Positions 1 to 9,595 of a stretch of 64,000 nt of DNA are shown here, in pieces (position 1 is the first letter of the stretch; the number at the start of each line of letters is the position of its first letter). The notes below the pieces were generated by a model. It was not told the origin of the DNA and did no database searches. It saw only the letters and a program-made list of their open reading frames with translations. A program made the position numbers and the translations under genes. The DNA is taken from assembly GCF_001937665.1 (NCBI RefSeq), contig NZ_MSKL01000002.1, positions 1 to 64,000 on the forward strand. The letters are read 5' to 3'. This DNA is from Actinomyces oris. GTDB taxonomy: Bacteria; Actinomycetota; Actinomycetes; Actinomycetales; Actinomycetaceae.

Positions 1-2422
1 CGTCGGCCCAGTCGGCGCGGGTCGCGGAGCGACCCTCGTGGGGGGCGACGCACAGCTCGGCGTAGCGGGTGGCCCACTCAAGGTAGGTCATCTCCTCGAC
101 GTCACCGAAGTAGGGCTTGGCGGTCTTGGCCAGGGCGTCGATCATCTCCTGGCGACGTGCGGCCATGGCGGCCTCGTCCCCGGCGAGCTCCTGGATGAGG
201 CGGGAGGCCCGGGCCGAGGAGTTGTCGATCTCGTAGAGGTCGGCACGCAGGTGGGACAGCCCGGAGGTCATGCCACCGATGGACTCCCCGGAGGCCACCC
301 AGCCGCCCTCAACCCCGGAGTCCTCGGGGATCCCGGGGGTGTCGACGAGGAGCTGTTTGACGTCGTCGTTGGTCTTGGCCTCCAGGCAGGTCATGGCGGC
401 GGTGCCGATCATGACGCCGTCGACGGGCGCGGCGGCCGTGCCGTAGGCCTCGGCCCAGCGGCCGGTGAGGTAGTCGGCCGCACGGGTGGGCGTGCCGATG
501 CCGCCGCCGACGACAAGGACCACGTTGCTCACGGCGCGGATGGCGTCGTAGGTGGCCAGGAGCATGGTGTCCAGGTCCTCCCACGAGTGATGGCCACCGG
601 CGTGCCCGTCCTCGATCTGGATGATGACGGGGCTGTCGGGCACGGCGCGAGCAATGGCCAGGACCTGACGGATCTGGTCCACGGTGCCGGGCTTGAAGGC
701 GATGTAGGGGAAGCCCTCGGCGTGCAGGCGCTCGAGCAGGGCGGTGGCCTCCTCGAGCTCGGGGATCCCGGCGGAGATGGTGATGCCGTCGATGGGGGCG
801 CCCCCGGCGCGGGCCTTGGACAGCAGGCGCTGGGTCCCCAGGTGCAGGTTCCACAGGTAGCGGTCCATGAACATGGCGTTGAAGGCCGCGGTGCGTCCCG
901 GTTCGAGCGCCTTCTCCAGGCCCTCGAGGTTCTCGGTCAGGACGGCAGGGGTGGTCTGACCCCCACCGGCGAGCTCGGCCCAGTATCCGGCGTTGGCGGC
1001 GGCCGCCACGATGGCGGGATCCACGGTGGTGGGGGTCATTCCCGCCAGAAGCACCGCGCTGCGTCCGGTCAAGCGGGTGAAGGCGGTGTCCAGGGTGAGG
1101 CGGCCGTCGGGCAGGCGGGTGATGCGCGGGGCGAAGCGGGAGCGGTCGACGCCGGGCCGGGGGGCCGCGCCGGCGCGGTCGAGGTCGTCAATGGCCTTGG
1201 CGGTCCCCGCGGGCACGACGGTGGTACCGGTACCGGCCACGACGCCCTCGGTGAGACGGACCAGGACGTTGCCCGGTCCCAGGTCCAGGACGGTGCGCAC
1301 CGGGTCGGCCGATCCGGTCCCGAGGGCGCCGGTGACCAGGCCGGGCCAGTCGACCGGGTCGATGAGCACGGCGGTGGCCAGCTCACGGGCGAGCTTCTCG
1401 TTCAGGCCGCAGGCAGCTGCCCAGGCGGCGACGTCGTCGACGGCACCGGCGAGCAGCGGGGTGTGGAAGGGGACCGAGGTGGTGAGGAACTCGGTGACCG
1501 GGGCCAGCACGGCGCCACCGCGACGGCGGTCCTTGCGGGCCTTGGCGCTGCGGGCGGCAGCGGCCTCCAGAGCGGTGACGACGCCTTCGAGGTCGGCTGG
1601 GCGCCCCGAGAGGATGTGCGCCTGACGGCCGTTGGTCACGCCCACGGAGATCCTCTCGGCGCCGGGGACCCGGGCCAGGACCGCGTCGAGCACGCTGCGG
1701 GTCACACCACGGACTGAGAGCATGGGGGTGGACTCCCCCACCGTGCCCAGGTCGAGGCGACGGGTGGTGCGGGTGGCCGCTGCGCCGATGAGGCGGGCGA
1801 TGGCGTGAACCTCGATGACGCTCTCGCGGTCACCGGTCTGCACGGCCTGGAGCAGGCTGACACCCAGGACACCCTGGGAGTGGCCGATGGCGCCCACCGG
1901 GGTGTGGGCGGTCGGGTCGATACCGGCGCCGGGCAGGGAGGCCAGGGCCGCGTGCTGGGCCATGAGGATGCCGGGAACGGAGACGTCGGCGCCGTCGGCG
2001 GCGGTGCGGTGCTGGGGCGCGACCGGGGCGGCCTCGTCGTCCAGGAGTCGCGAGCCGCGCGGGGTCACGGTGAGCAGATCGGTGGATACAGGGGCCAGGC
2101 GCTCGGCCACGGCCCGGTCGACCGCCACGACGTCATCGGCCAGGGCGTGGTCCAGGGAGACCAGGTCGGCCAGCGTCTGGCGCCAGGGGGTGGCCTGGCC
2201 TCCGAAGGTGATGATGTAGGGCTCGCCTCCACTCAGGCGCTCTGCGATGGTGGTCGCGGGGCTGGGGGCTTGCGAGTTCGTGTGCACGGTAGTGGTGTCC
2301 TTCGGTGTTGCGACGGCGTGGTCGGTGGTCTCGGAACGGTTACCAGAACTGAGGTCGGGTGAAGACGGGGAACGTGGCGGCGAGTAGGACTCGGAGCCGG
2401 GGTCAGAGGGGGATGTTGTCAT
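1..2422 (-). CDS. fas: Type I fatty acid synthase (FAS-I), N-terminal part; 3' end outside window
   Basis: Large multidomain synthase that elongates acyl chains from malonyl-CoA in the cytosol. About 807 N-terminal residues are visible and the gene runs off the left edge. The N-terminal third is an acyltransferase-type fold with the nucleophile motif GHSQG. It is followed by an FMN-type enoyl reductase region (LLAGMTPTTVDPAIV, then AELAGGGQ). This AT-then-ER order is that of bacterial FAS-I. The chosen ATG at 2422 overlaps the end of accD by 20 bp. A GTG at 2287 is an alternative that would remove a Ser/Pro-rich leader of 45 residues; neither has a strong Shine-Dalgarno. Placement behind accC and accD fits malonyl-CoA production feeding directly into FAS. 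The function is well supported; the start is not. Confidence 0.9.
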   Translation of the reverse strand, partial: MTTSPSDPGSESYSPPRSPSSPDLSSGNRSETTDHAVATPKDTTTVHTNSQAPSPATTIAERLSGGEPYIITFGGQATPWRQTLADLVSLDHALADDVVAVDRAVAERLAPVSTDLLTVTPRGSRLLDDEAAPVAPQHRTAADGADVSVPGILMAQHAALASLPGAGIDPTAHTPVGAIGHSQGVLGVSLLQAVQTGDRESVIEVHAIARLIGAAATRTTRRLDLGTVGESTPMLSVRGVTRSVLDAVLARVPGAERISVGVTNGRQAHILSGRPADLEGVVTALEAAAARSAKARKDRRRGGAVLAPVTEFLTTSVPFHTPLLAGAVDDVAAWAAACGLNEKLARELATAVLIDPVDWPGLVTGALGTGSADPVRTVLDLGPGNVLVRLTEGVVAGTGTTVVPAGTAKAIDDLDRAGAAPRPGVDRSRFAPRITRLPDGRLTLDTAFTRLTGRSAVLLAGMTPTTVDPAIVAAAANAGYWAELAGGGQTTPAVLTENLEGLEKALEPGRTAAFNAMFMDRYLWNLHLGTQRLLSKARAGGAPIDGITISAGIPELEEATALLERLHAEGFPYIAFKPGTVDQIRQVLAIARAVPDSPVIIQIEDGHAGGHHSWEDLDTMLLATYDAIRAVSNVVLVVGGGIGTPTRAADYLTGRWAEAYGTAAAPVDGVMIGTAAMTCLEAKTNDDVKQLLVDTPGIPEDSGVEGGWVASGESIGGMTSGLSHLRADLYEIDNSSARASRLIQELAGDEAAMAARRQEMIDALAKTAKPYFGDVEEMTYLEWATRYAELCVAPHEGRSATRADWAD

Positions 2423-4022
2423 GCTTCTTGGGCGACTCGGGGCGGGCGTCGTTCTTGGCTCGCAGCGCGGCCAGCGAGTCGACGATGACGTTGCGGGTGT
2501 CCTCGGGGGCGATGACGGCGTCGATCTCACCGATGGCCACGGCCTTGTCGGGGTTGATGACGGCGTCGGTGTACTCGGCAACGAGCCGCTCGTGCTCGGC
2601 GGCGGCGGCCTCCTCACCCTGCTCGTCACGGACCTTGGCCAGGTCGCGACGGTGGATGATGCCGACGGCGCCGGCAGCACCCAGGACGGCGATCTCGGCT
2701 CCCGGCCAGCAGAAGTTGAGGTCGGCGCCGATGGCCTTGGAGCCCATGACGATGTAGGCGCCGCCGTAGGCCTTGCGCAGGACGATCGTCACCAGCGGCA
2801 CGGTGGCGGTGGCGTAGGCGTTGATGACCTTGGCGCCGCGACGGATGATGCCGGCGTGCTCCTGCTCGGCTCCAGGACGGTAGCCGGGGACGTCGACGAA
2901 GGTGACCACCGGCAGGCCGAAGGCGTCGCAGAAGCGCACGAAGCGGGCGAGCTTCTCGGAGGCGTCGACGTCCAGGGTGCCGGCGTCCACCAGCGGCTGG
3001 TTGGCGACGATCCCCACCGGGTGGCCCTCGAAGCAGGCGAAGCCGACCACGACATTGGGGGCGAACTCCTCCTGGACCTGGACGAGCTCGCCGTGGTCGA
3101 CGACGGCCGAGACCACTTCGACGACGTCGTAGGCCTGCCGGGTGGAGGCCGGGACGATCTCGCCGACGCTACGGGCGGCCTCGGCGTCGGCCTGGGCGTC
3201 GGTGTCGTCGTAGGCGTACATGGGAGCATCGAGCTCGGCCGAGGAGGGCAGGTAGGCCAGGAAGGTGCGGACCTGCCCAAGGGCGTCCTCCTCATCGTCG
3301 GCCACGTAGTGGACGACGCCGGAGACGGAACCGTGGATCTGTGCGCCGCCTAGGTCCTCGGCGCTGATCTGCTCGCCGGTTGTGGCGCGTACGACGTCGG
3401 GGCCGGTGACGAACATGTGGGAGGCCTGGCGGGTGGCGATGACGAAGTCGGTCAGGGCCGGGCTGTAGACGGCGCCGCCGGCGCAGGGTCCCAGGATGAC
3501 GCTGATCTGCGGGACCAGTCCGGAGGCGGCGCAGGTGCGGTTGAAGATGCGCCCGTACTGGCGCAGGGCCCCCACGCCCTCCTGGATCTTGGCGCCGCCG
3601 GAGTCGATGAGTCCGATGACGGGGATGCGCAGGCGCAGGGCGTCGTCCAGGAGGCGGACGATCTTGTCCCCCTCGATGGTGCCCAGGGCGCCGCCGGAGA
3701 CGGAGAAGTCCTGGGAGTAGACGGCCACCTGGCGGCCGTCGATCTGGCCGAAGCCGGTGACGACGCCCGAGGGGCGGGCCTTGTCGCCGGCGCCCGAACC
3801 GGAGTAGCGGCCGATCTCCAGGAAGGTGGAGTCGTCGAGCAGGTCGTTGATGCGCTCGCGGGCGGTGCGCTTGCCCTTGGCATGCTGGCGGGCGGCGGCG
3901 CGCTCCTCGGCCTCCCGGTCGATGCGGGCGATGCGCTGGCGGAAGGCGGTGGTGGCGACCGAGTCGGCCATGGTGGTTCCCTGGGCAGGTGCTCCGGGGC
4001 CGGTTATGGGATCGGTGGTCAC
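2403..4022 (-). CDS. accD: Acyl-CoA (acetyl/propionyl-CoA) carboxylase carboxyltransferase beta subunit
   Basis: Carboxyltransferase subunit that moves CO2 from carboxybiotin to acetyl- or propionyl-CoA. The 539 residues are typical of the PccB/AccD family. Visible signatures are the N-terminal helix rich in Arg/Glu (GKRTARERINDLLD), oxyanion-hole Gly-rich stretches (SGGAKIQEGVGAL, GPCAGGAVYSPAL) and the C-terminal KAYGGAYIVMGSK motif. It starts with GTG at 4022, preceded by a GAGGAGG ribosome binding site that overlaps the end of accC. It lies 3 bp after the biotin carboxylase gene and overlaps fas, so the three genes look co-translated. Substrate preference cannot be read from sequence alone; linkage to fas favours acetyl-CoA. 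Confidence 0.93.
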   Translation of the reverse strand: MTTDPITGPGAPAQGTTMADSVATTAFRQRIARIDREAEERAAARQHAKGKRTARERINDLLDDSTFLEIGRYSGSGAGDKARPSGVVTGFGQIDGRQVAVYSQDFSVSGGALGTIEGDKIVRLLDDALRLRIPVIGLIDSGGAKIQEGVGALRQYGRIFNRTCAASGLVPQISVILGPCAGGAVYSPALTDFVIATRQASHMFVTGPDVVRATTGEQISAEDLGGAQIHGSVSGVVHYVADDEEDALGQVRTFLAYLPSSAELDAPMYAYDDTDAQADAEAARSVGEIVPASTRQAYDVVEVVSAVVDHGELVQVQEEFAPNVVVGFACFEGHPVGIVANQPLVDAGTLDVDASEKLARFVRFCDAFGLPVVTFVDVPGYRPGAEQEHAGIIRRGAKVINAYATATVPLVTIVLRKAYGGAYIVMGSKAIGADLNFCWPGAEIAVLGAAGAVGIIHRRDLAKVRDEQGEEAAAAEHERLVAEYTDAVINPDKAVAIGEIDAVIAPEDTRNVIVDSLAALRAKNDARPESPKKHDNIPL

Positions 4023-4025
4023 GGT

Positions 4026-5861
4026 TCAGGCCTCCTCGGAGTCGTTCTCGGGGGTGTGCATGCGCACCAGGACATCACCGGCCGAGACGGTGCGTCCGGC
4101 GCTGACGGGGATCTCCGAGATGGTGCCGTCATTGGGCGCGTGGACGTAGTTCTCCATCTTCATGGACTCCAGGACCACGAGCAGATCACCCTGACAGACC
4201 TGCTGTCCGGGCTCCACACAGATACGGGTGACGATGGCCTGCATGGGGGCGGCGATGGCACCGGGCTCACCACCGACGGCCCCGTTGTCGCCGGAGGCGG
4301 CGCCTCGAGGCGAGCGGGCCCCGCCGGAACGGCCGCGCAGCGGCTGAGCCCGGTTTCTGCGGGGGCTGAAGCCTCGCGCCGGGTTGGAGGGGGCGAGGAT
4401 CCCGTCGGGCAGGGTGAGCTGCATGCGGCGGCCGTTGAGCTCGATGATGTAGCTGGAGCGGGTACGCGGGTTGGCGACCGTCTCCGGGGATCCGTCGGCC
4501 TCCGACGCCGCCGCGGTGTCGTCGAGATCTGGCAGCACCTCCTTCTCGATCCACCGCGTGGTCACGGCCAGCCGCCCGGCCTTGTCGGGTGCGGTGAAGT
4601 CGGGTCGTGTCAGGACCTCGGCGTGCAGGGCGGTGCATACGGTGACGCCCTCGACAACCGTCTCTCGCAGGGCGCGCCGGGCTCGGGCGATGGCCTGCTG
4701 CCGGCTGGCGCCGGTGACGATGATCTTGGCGAGCATCGGGTCGAACAGGGGGGTGACGACATCGCCCTCGGTGACCCCGGACTCGATGCGGATACCGGGG
4801 CCGGCAGGCCAGCGCAGGCGGGTGATGGCGCCGGTGGAGGGGGCCAGGCCACGGGAGGGGTCCTCGCAGGTGATGCGCAGCTCGAGGCTGTGACCGCGGG
4901 GCGCGTTGATCTCACCGAGGTGACCGCCCTCGGCGATGCGCAGCTGGACCTCGACCAGGTCGGTGCCGGTCACCTCCTCGGTGACGCAGTGCTCCACCTG
5001 GAGACGGGGGTTGACCTCCAGGAACCACACATCGCCCTCGGGGGTCAGGAGGAACTCGCAGGTGGCCACTCCGACGTAGTCGACTGTCTCCAGGAGGCGA
5101 CGGGATGCCTCGACGAGACGGTCGTGAACGCCCTCGGGCAGGAAGGGCGCGGGAGCCTCCTCAAGGAGCTTCTGGTTGCGTCGCTGCAGGGAGCAGTCGC
5201 GGGTGGAGACCACGGCGAATTCGCCGTGGGAGTCACGGGCGCACTGGGTCTCGACGTGGCGCGCGGCCGTGACGAATCGCTCCAGGATGAGGGTGCCGCC
5301 TCCCTGCGCCGCGGACTCGAAGGCCGGGGTGGTCCTGACCTCCTCATCGTTGTGCAGGACGGTGATGCCCCGTCCACCGCCGCCGTCAGTGCGCTTCAGA
5401 GCGACCGGGTAGCCGTGGGCGGCGGCGAAGGCGATCACGGTGTCGGCGTCGGTGACCGAGTCGGTGATACCCGGTACCGGGGCGACCTGGGCACGCTCGG
5501 CGGTGGCCCGGGCGCTCATCTTGTCCCCGAGGGCATCCATGGCCTCGGGCGAAGGACCGACCCAGGTGATGCCGGCCTCGATGATGGAGCGGGCGAAGCC
5601 TGCGTCCTCGGACAGGAACCCGTAGCCGGGGTGGATGGCGTCGGCGCTGGTAGTGCGGGCCAGCTCGAGGAGCGCTGCCGCATCGGTGTAGGACGACCCC
5701 TCGGGTAGGGCGTAGGCCTCGTCGGCGAGCTCTGCCGCGGGACTCATCAGGTCCTCGGGCGTGTACGGAAGGATCGACGTCGCCCCGAGATCGCGAGCAG
5801 TTCGCACGATGCGCAGTGCGATCTCGCCGCGGTTGGCGATGAGGATGCGGGAGAGGGTCAC
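4026..5861 (-). CDS. accC: Biotin carboxylase / biotin carboxyl carrier protein fusion (acyl-CoA carboxylase alpha chain)
   Basis: ATP-dependent carboxylation of biotin, plus the swinging biotin carrier, in one 611-residue chain. The biotin carboxylase part (about 1-450) opens with RILIANRGEIALRI, has the ATP-grasp Gly loop (KRTDGGGGRGI) and the EVNPRLQVEH motif. A low-complexity Arg/Gly/Ser linker (about 480-515) leads to a biotinyl domain with the acceptor lysine near residue 568 in ESMKMEN. A GTG start at 5861 is preferred because AAGGAG lies 7 bp upstream; a TTG one codon earlier is also open. It is the first gene of the acc-fas operon; the 377 bp upstream should hold its promoter. Confidence 0.93.
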   Translation of the reverse strand: MTLSRILIANRGEIALRIVRTARDLGATSILPYTPEDLMSPAAELADEAYALPEGSSYTDAAALLELARTTSADAIHPGYGFLSEDAGFARSIIEAGITWVGPSPEAMDALGDKMSARATAERAQVAPVPGITDSVTDADTVIAFAAAHGYPVALKRTDGGGGRGITVLHNDEEVRTTPAFESAAQGGGTLILERFVTAARHVETQCARDSHGEFAVVSTRDCSLQRRNQKLLEEAPAPFLPEGVHDRLVEASRRLLETVDYVGVATCEFLLTPEGDVWFLEVNPRLQVEHCVTEEVTGTDLVEVQLRIAEGGHLGEINAPRGHSLELRITCEDPSRGLAPSTGAITRLRWPAGPGIRIESGVTEGDVVTPLFDPMLAKIIVTGASRQQAIARARRALRETVVEGVTVCTALHAEVLTRPDFTAPDKAGRLAVTTRWIEKEVLPDLDDTAAASEADGSPETVANPRTRSSYIIELNGRRMQLTLPDGILAPSNPARGFSPRRNRAQPLRGRSGGARSPRGAASGDNGAVGGEPGAIAAPMQAIVTRICVEPGQQVCQGDLLVVLESMKMENYVHAPNDGTISEIPVSAGRTVSAGDVLVRMHTPENDSEEA

Positions 5862-6238
5862 CAAGAGTCTCCTTACCTGGACGGCGCCGGGCTGGCGGCG
5901 GGCCCTCCTTGGGCCGGCGGGGCGGATCCGTGCCTTCCCTACAATCGCTGAAGGGCAGATCCACTGGACAACGACGTTACGTGGTCAGGGCACCACATTC
6001 CATTTGTGGAAACCTCACAAAGACCAAGAGTTGCGTTGGTGTAACAGTCGAGACCCCAGTAATGGGGCGGCATAACGGGGGCCTCGCAAAGGTGCTTCCT
6101 GCTCCGAGAGCGTCTTTGAGGTTTCCCACAAGGCCGATGAGGTGGAGGGTCTCTGCGCATCGGCTGTCACACCTGCATCATGAGCACCTCCTCTGACGAG
6201 GGGCTCCTGCGACCACGGTCATAGCCCTCTCTGTGTCG
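5862..6238. other. Intergenic region: acc-fas operon leader/promoter side and rpe 3' flank
   Basis: No convincing gene. Base composition is clearly lower in GC than the surroundings around 5980-6080, as expected of a promoter region for the leftward acc-fas operon, but no clean -35/-10 pair could be assigned. Two inverted repeats lie on the rpe side and may end rpe transcription: GCCGATG at 6133-6139 with CATCGGC at 6158-6164, and a 9-bp stem with one mismatch at 6182-6190/6198-6206. Neither is followed by a T tract on the minus strand. Confidence 0.4.
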
Positions 6239-6934
6239 TCAGTGGCCACGGCGAGTGCCATGGAGGTGTAAGGAGGCCGCCTCACGCAGCTCGGAGATGG
6301 CGACCAAGGCGTCGTCGGCCCGGTAGACCGCCGACCCGGCGACGAAGACGTCGGCACCTGCCTCGGCGGCGCGCTCGATCGTCTGGGCGGTGATGCCGCC
6401 ATCGACCTGTACTCGCAGGTCGAGCCCTCTGGTGCCGACCAGCTCTCGAGCACGATGGATCTTGGGCAGCATCGACTCGATGAAGGACTGCCCGCCGAAG
6501 CCCGGCTCCACGGTCATGAGCAGGAGGAGGTCGAACTCCCCCAGCACATCGGCGACCGCTTCCAGGGGGGTGGCGGGCCTCAGGGCGATGCCCGCGCCGG
6601 CGCCGAGTCGGTGGAGTTCACGCGCCAGACGCACGGGTGCTGTCGTGGCCTCGGCGTGGGGGGTGACGATCTGGCAGCCGGCCTCGGCGTAGGTCGGCGC
6701 CCAGCGGTCGGCGTCACAGATCATGAGGTGGGCATCCACGGGCAGCGAGGAATGTGCGAGCACCGCCTCGACCACCGGCAGCCCCCAGGACAGGTTGGGC
6801 ACGAAGTGGTTATCCATGACGTCGACGTGGATCCCGTCGGCACCTGGGGCGCCATCGTCTCCCGTGACCCGGCCGAGCTCGTCGGCCAGTTGGGCGATGT
6901 CGCAGTTGAGGATCGAGGGGTGGATGGCCGTCAT
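6239..6934 (-). CDS. rpe: Ribulose-phosphate 3-epimerase
   Basis: Interconverts ribulose 5-phosphate and xylulose 5-phosphate in the pentose phosphate pathway. About 231 residues, the usual size. Family signatures are IHPSILNCD at the N-terminus, [12 protein letters not shown] (metal-binding His/Asp), DAHLMI, the [12 protein letters not shown] loop and VDGGI near the end. An in-frame ATG lies five codons upstream at 6949, but the ATG at 6934 is preceded by AGGAG at 7 bp, so it is chosen. The gene follows rsmB by 37 bp in the fmt-rsmB-rpe order common in actinobacteria. Confidence 0.93.
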   Translation of the reverse strand: MTAIHPSILNCDIAQLADELGRVTGDDGAPGADGIHVDVMDNHFVPNLSWGLPVVEAVLAHSSLPVDAHLMICDADRWAPTYAEAGCQIVTPHAEATTAPVRLARELHRLGAGAGIALRPATPLEAVADVLGEFDLLLLMTVEPGFGGQSFIESMLPKIHRARELVGTRGLDLRVQVDGGITAQTIERAAEAGADVFVAGSAVYRADDALVAISELREAASLHLHGTRRGH

Positions 6935-6971
6935 CGAGGTGCTCCTCATGATGCGCTGGTGTGGTTGTCAG

Positions 6972-8582
6972 TCAGCCGATGCGGCGCAGCAAGGCGCAGA
7001 ACATGGCGTCGGTGCCGTCGAGGTGGGGCCAGAGCTGAAGCGTCTCCCGGTCGGATCCGGCCGGTGGCTGAGGGGCCAGACGGGTGGCGACGTCCCCGGC
7101 GTGCAGGAGCTCAGTGCGCAGGCCCTCCCGCTCCAGAAGTCGCGTCACGTCCCGCACCACGAGGCTCGTCTCAAGGGCGTGCGGTGAGCAGGTCACGTAG
7201 GTCACCACTCCCCCGCGGCGCACGGCGCGCAGGGCGCTGGCAAGCAGCTCGCGCTGAAGCTCGGCCAAAACGGTGACGTCCCCCGGTGCACGGCGCCAAC
7301 GGGCCTCCGGGCGACGGCGCAGTGAACCGAGTCCTGTGCAAGGGGCGTCGACCAGGACGCGGTCGTAGGCGCCGGGCTCATCGCGCCCGAGATCACGCCC
7401 GTCGCCGCATCGCACCCGGGCAACCTCCCGCGGGATCGCGCGCAGCGAGGAACGCACCAGATCGGCCCGGTGGGGGCTGACCTCATTGGCCAGCAGCTGA
7501 GCGCCCGTCTGAGCGGCCCTCGCAGCGAGCAGGGCAGCCTTGCCACCGGGCCCGGCGCACAGGTCGAGCCAGCGCTCGTCACGGCCCTCGAGAGGAGCAT
7601 GTGCCGCAATGAGCGCCACCAGCTGGCTACCCTCGTCCTCAACCCCGGCCCGGGAGTCGCGGATCGCCTCGATCCTGCCCGGGTCTCCTCCGACCATGAC
7701 GACAGCAAGAGGGCTGACCCTGCCGGGATGCGGCTCAACATCGTGGGCCCGGTCGGCCTTGCGGGCGACCTTGGCCAGCGCTTCCGGTGCGATGAGGCCG
7801 GGCCTGGCGCACAGGGCCACTTCGGGGTCGGCGTTGTCCGCGACCAGGAGCGCCTCCAGCTCGTCGCCGCTGCGGCCGTGGGTGACCAGGGCCTGGCGCA
7901 GCGCCTTGACGATCCACTCCGGGTGCGACTGGGTGCGGGCCAGGGCGGTCGTCTCATCAGGCGCGTCCTGGCGCAGCTCAGCCATCCAGGAGTCGAGATC
8001 CTTCCCACTGAGCCGACGCATGACAGCGTTGACGAAGGTGGCTGCGCCGCGTCCGCAGGAGGTGGTGGCCAGGTCCACGGTGGTACTCACGGCGGCGTGC
8101 TGGGCCACCCTCATGCCCAGGAGCTGGTGTGCCCCCAGGCGCAGGACGTCGAGCACGGCCGGGTCGATGCGCTCCAGGGGGCGGTCTGTGCAGGCGTTGA
8201 TCATCGCGTCATAGCGCCCCTGGAGCCGCAGGGTCCCGTAGGTCAAAGCGGTGGCGAAGCCGGCGTCACGTCGGTCCAGGTCGGCGGAGTCCAGCAGCTC
8301 TGGCAGGAGGAGGTTGGCGAAGGCATCGTCACGGCGCACGCGGGTGAGCACCTCCAGAGCCACCTGACGCGCCGGGTCTGATCGGCGTTGAGCAGAGCGC
8401 CGTGACGTGTCTGCAGATGGGCCGCCCTGCCTGAGGGGCCGCCGCCCCTGACCTCGTCCGCCCTCATGGCGACCGCCGCGCTCACTGCGTCTTCTGGGCT
8501 TGCCGTGCCGCCCGCCGCCCCCGCCTCGCCGGCGCTCATCGTTGCCGCCTGACGTGTTCCGGCGCGCCGATCGCTCCCCCAT
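6972..8582 (-). CDS. rsmB: 16S rRNA m5C967 methyltransferase (RsmB/Fmu) with N-terminal NusB-like domain
   Basis: SAM-dependent cytosine-5 methyltransferase of 16S rRNA. The first 65 residues are a disordered Arg/Gly-rich extension. Next comes an NusB-like RNA-binding domain (ARQVALEVLTRVRRDDAFAN onward, about 70-220), then the Rossmann methyltransferase with SAM motif DLCAGPGGKAALLAA, VDAPCTGLGSLRRRPEARW (motif IV cysteine) and the VTCSPHALE motif carrying the catalytic TCS cysteine. Total 536 residues; the basic tail makes it longer than the E. coli protein (about 430). Start and fmt stop overlap as TGATG, indicating translational coupling. Confidence 0.92.
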   Translation of the reverse strand: MGERSARRNTSGGNDERRRGGGGGRHGKPRRRSERGGRHEGGRGQGRRPLRQGGPSADTSRRSAQRRSDPARQVALEVLTRVRRDDAFANLLLPELLDSADLDRRDAGFATALTYGTLRLQGRYDAMINACTDRPLERIDPAVLDVLRLGAHQLLGMRVAQHAAVSTTVDLATTSCGRGAATFVNAVMRRLSGKDLDSWMAELRQDAPDETTALARTQSHPEWIVKALRQALVTHGRSGDELEALLVADNADPEVALCARPGLIAPEALAKVARKADRAHDVEPHPGRVSPLAVVMVGGDPGRIEAIRDSRAGVEDEGSQLVALIAAHAPLEGRDERWLDLCAGPGGKAALLAARAAQTGAQLLANEVSPHRADLVRSSLRAIPREVARVRCGDGRDLGRDEPGAYDRVLVDAPCTGLGSLRRRPEARWRRAPGDVTVLAELQRELLASALRAVRRGGVVTYVTCSPHALETSLVVRDVTRLLEREGLRTELLHAGDVATRLAPQPPAGSDRETLQLWPHLDGTDAMFCALLRRIG

Positions 8583-9556
8583 CAGCTCATTCCCTCAGCA
8601 TCGTCGTTCTTGGGAGACGGCGCCCCTAGGAAGGCGCCCACCTCCGGGCGAGCCCCCCGGGCCCAGGCATCGGCGGACATCCAGTTGCGCCCGGCAGGCG
8701 CCACCTGCCCCAGACGGACGGCGCAGCCCCCGGTTCCCACGAGAACCTCATGCTTGGTGGCGCGCAGCTGACCGGGCAGGAGGTCGGTGACCTCCGGGAC
8801 CGGGGTGACCGGCCCCAGGCGGAACCTGGCCCCCTGGTAGGTGGTGTGGGCCCCCGGTGCCGGACTGACGCCCCGGACCCGGCGATCAATGATCAGTGCC
8901 GGATCGTCCCAGTGGACCTCGCCGTCGGCGGCGGAGAGCATGGGGGCGAGCGTGGCCAGCGCGTCATCCTGCGGCTCCGGGCGAACGCTCCCGTCCGCAA
9001 CGGAGCGCAGCACATCGAGGACCAGGGGCGCCCCGGCCCGCGCCAGCCGCTCCAGAAGGTCCCCACTGGTGTCCCGGCCACTGATGGCCTCGGTGAGTCT
9101 GCCGTAGACAGGACCGGTGTCGAGCCCCTCCTCGAGTCGGAACACACAGGCCCCGGTGACGTCATCTCCGGCAATGACCGCTCGCTGGACCGGAGCGGCT
9201 CCGCGCCAAGCGGGAAGCAACGAGAAGTGGAGGTTCAACCAGCCGTGCTCAGGGACGTCCAGCAGATCGGCCGGAACCAGGCGGCCGTAGGCGACCACGA
9301 CCGCGACGTCGACCCTGAGGTCGCGCAGCCAGTCGCGCACGTCGTCGGCCTCCTCACCCTTGAGGGTGGCCGGAGTACGTACGTCGAGTCCCGCGTCACG
9401 GGCCATGGCCGCCACCGGTGAGGGATGCAGTGTCCGGCCGCGTCCTCGGCGGGCGTCCGCACGGGTAAGCACCCCGACGACATCGTGCTCACTGGCCATC
9501 AGGGCCTCCAAGGTGGGCAGGGCTGCCTCAGGGGTTCCGGCGAAAAGCACACGCAT
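8582..9556 (-). CDS. fmt: Methionyl-tRNA formyltransferase
   Basis: Formylates initiator Met-tRNA with 10-formyl-THF. 324 residues, standard length. The N-terminal formyltransferase domain (MRVLFAGTPEAALPTLEAL) carries the HGWLNLHFSLLPAWRGAAPV motif with the catalytic Asn/His, followed by the C-terminal OB-fold tRNA-binding domain (about 210-310). Overlaps rsmB by 1 bp downstream. In many actinobacteria fmt lies next to priA; here priA is more than 9 kb away, on the far side of the arginine island. Confidence 0.95.
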   Translation of the reverse strand: MRVLFAGTPEAALPTLEALMASEHDVVGVLTRADARRGRGRTLHPSPVAAMARDAGLDVRTPATLKGEEADDVRDWLRDLRVDVAVVVAYGRLVPADLLDVPEHGWLNLHFSLLPAWRGAAPVQRAVIAGDDVTGACVFRLEEGLDTGPVYGRLTEAISGRDTSGDLLERLARAGAPLVLDVLRSVADGSVRPEPQDDALATLAPMLSAADGEVHWDDPALIIDRRVRGVSPAPGAHTTYQGARFRLGPVTPVPEVTDLLPGQLRATKHEVLVGTGGCAVRLGQVAPAGRNWMSADAWARGARPEVGAFLGAPSPKNDDAEGMS

Positions 9557-9595
9557 GCGGCCGAGTCTAAGGCTCCGGATCGCCCAGTGCGGGGT

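Noticed and set aside
38-1717. Long plus-strand open frame opposite fas
   Set aside because: Gly/Val/Asp-biased translation with no family resemblance; it is the antisense shadow of a GC-rich gene.
3417-5708. 763-codon plus-strand open frame opposite accD/accC
   Set aside because: Spans two well-supported minus-strand genes and their junction; composition is that of an antisense shadow.
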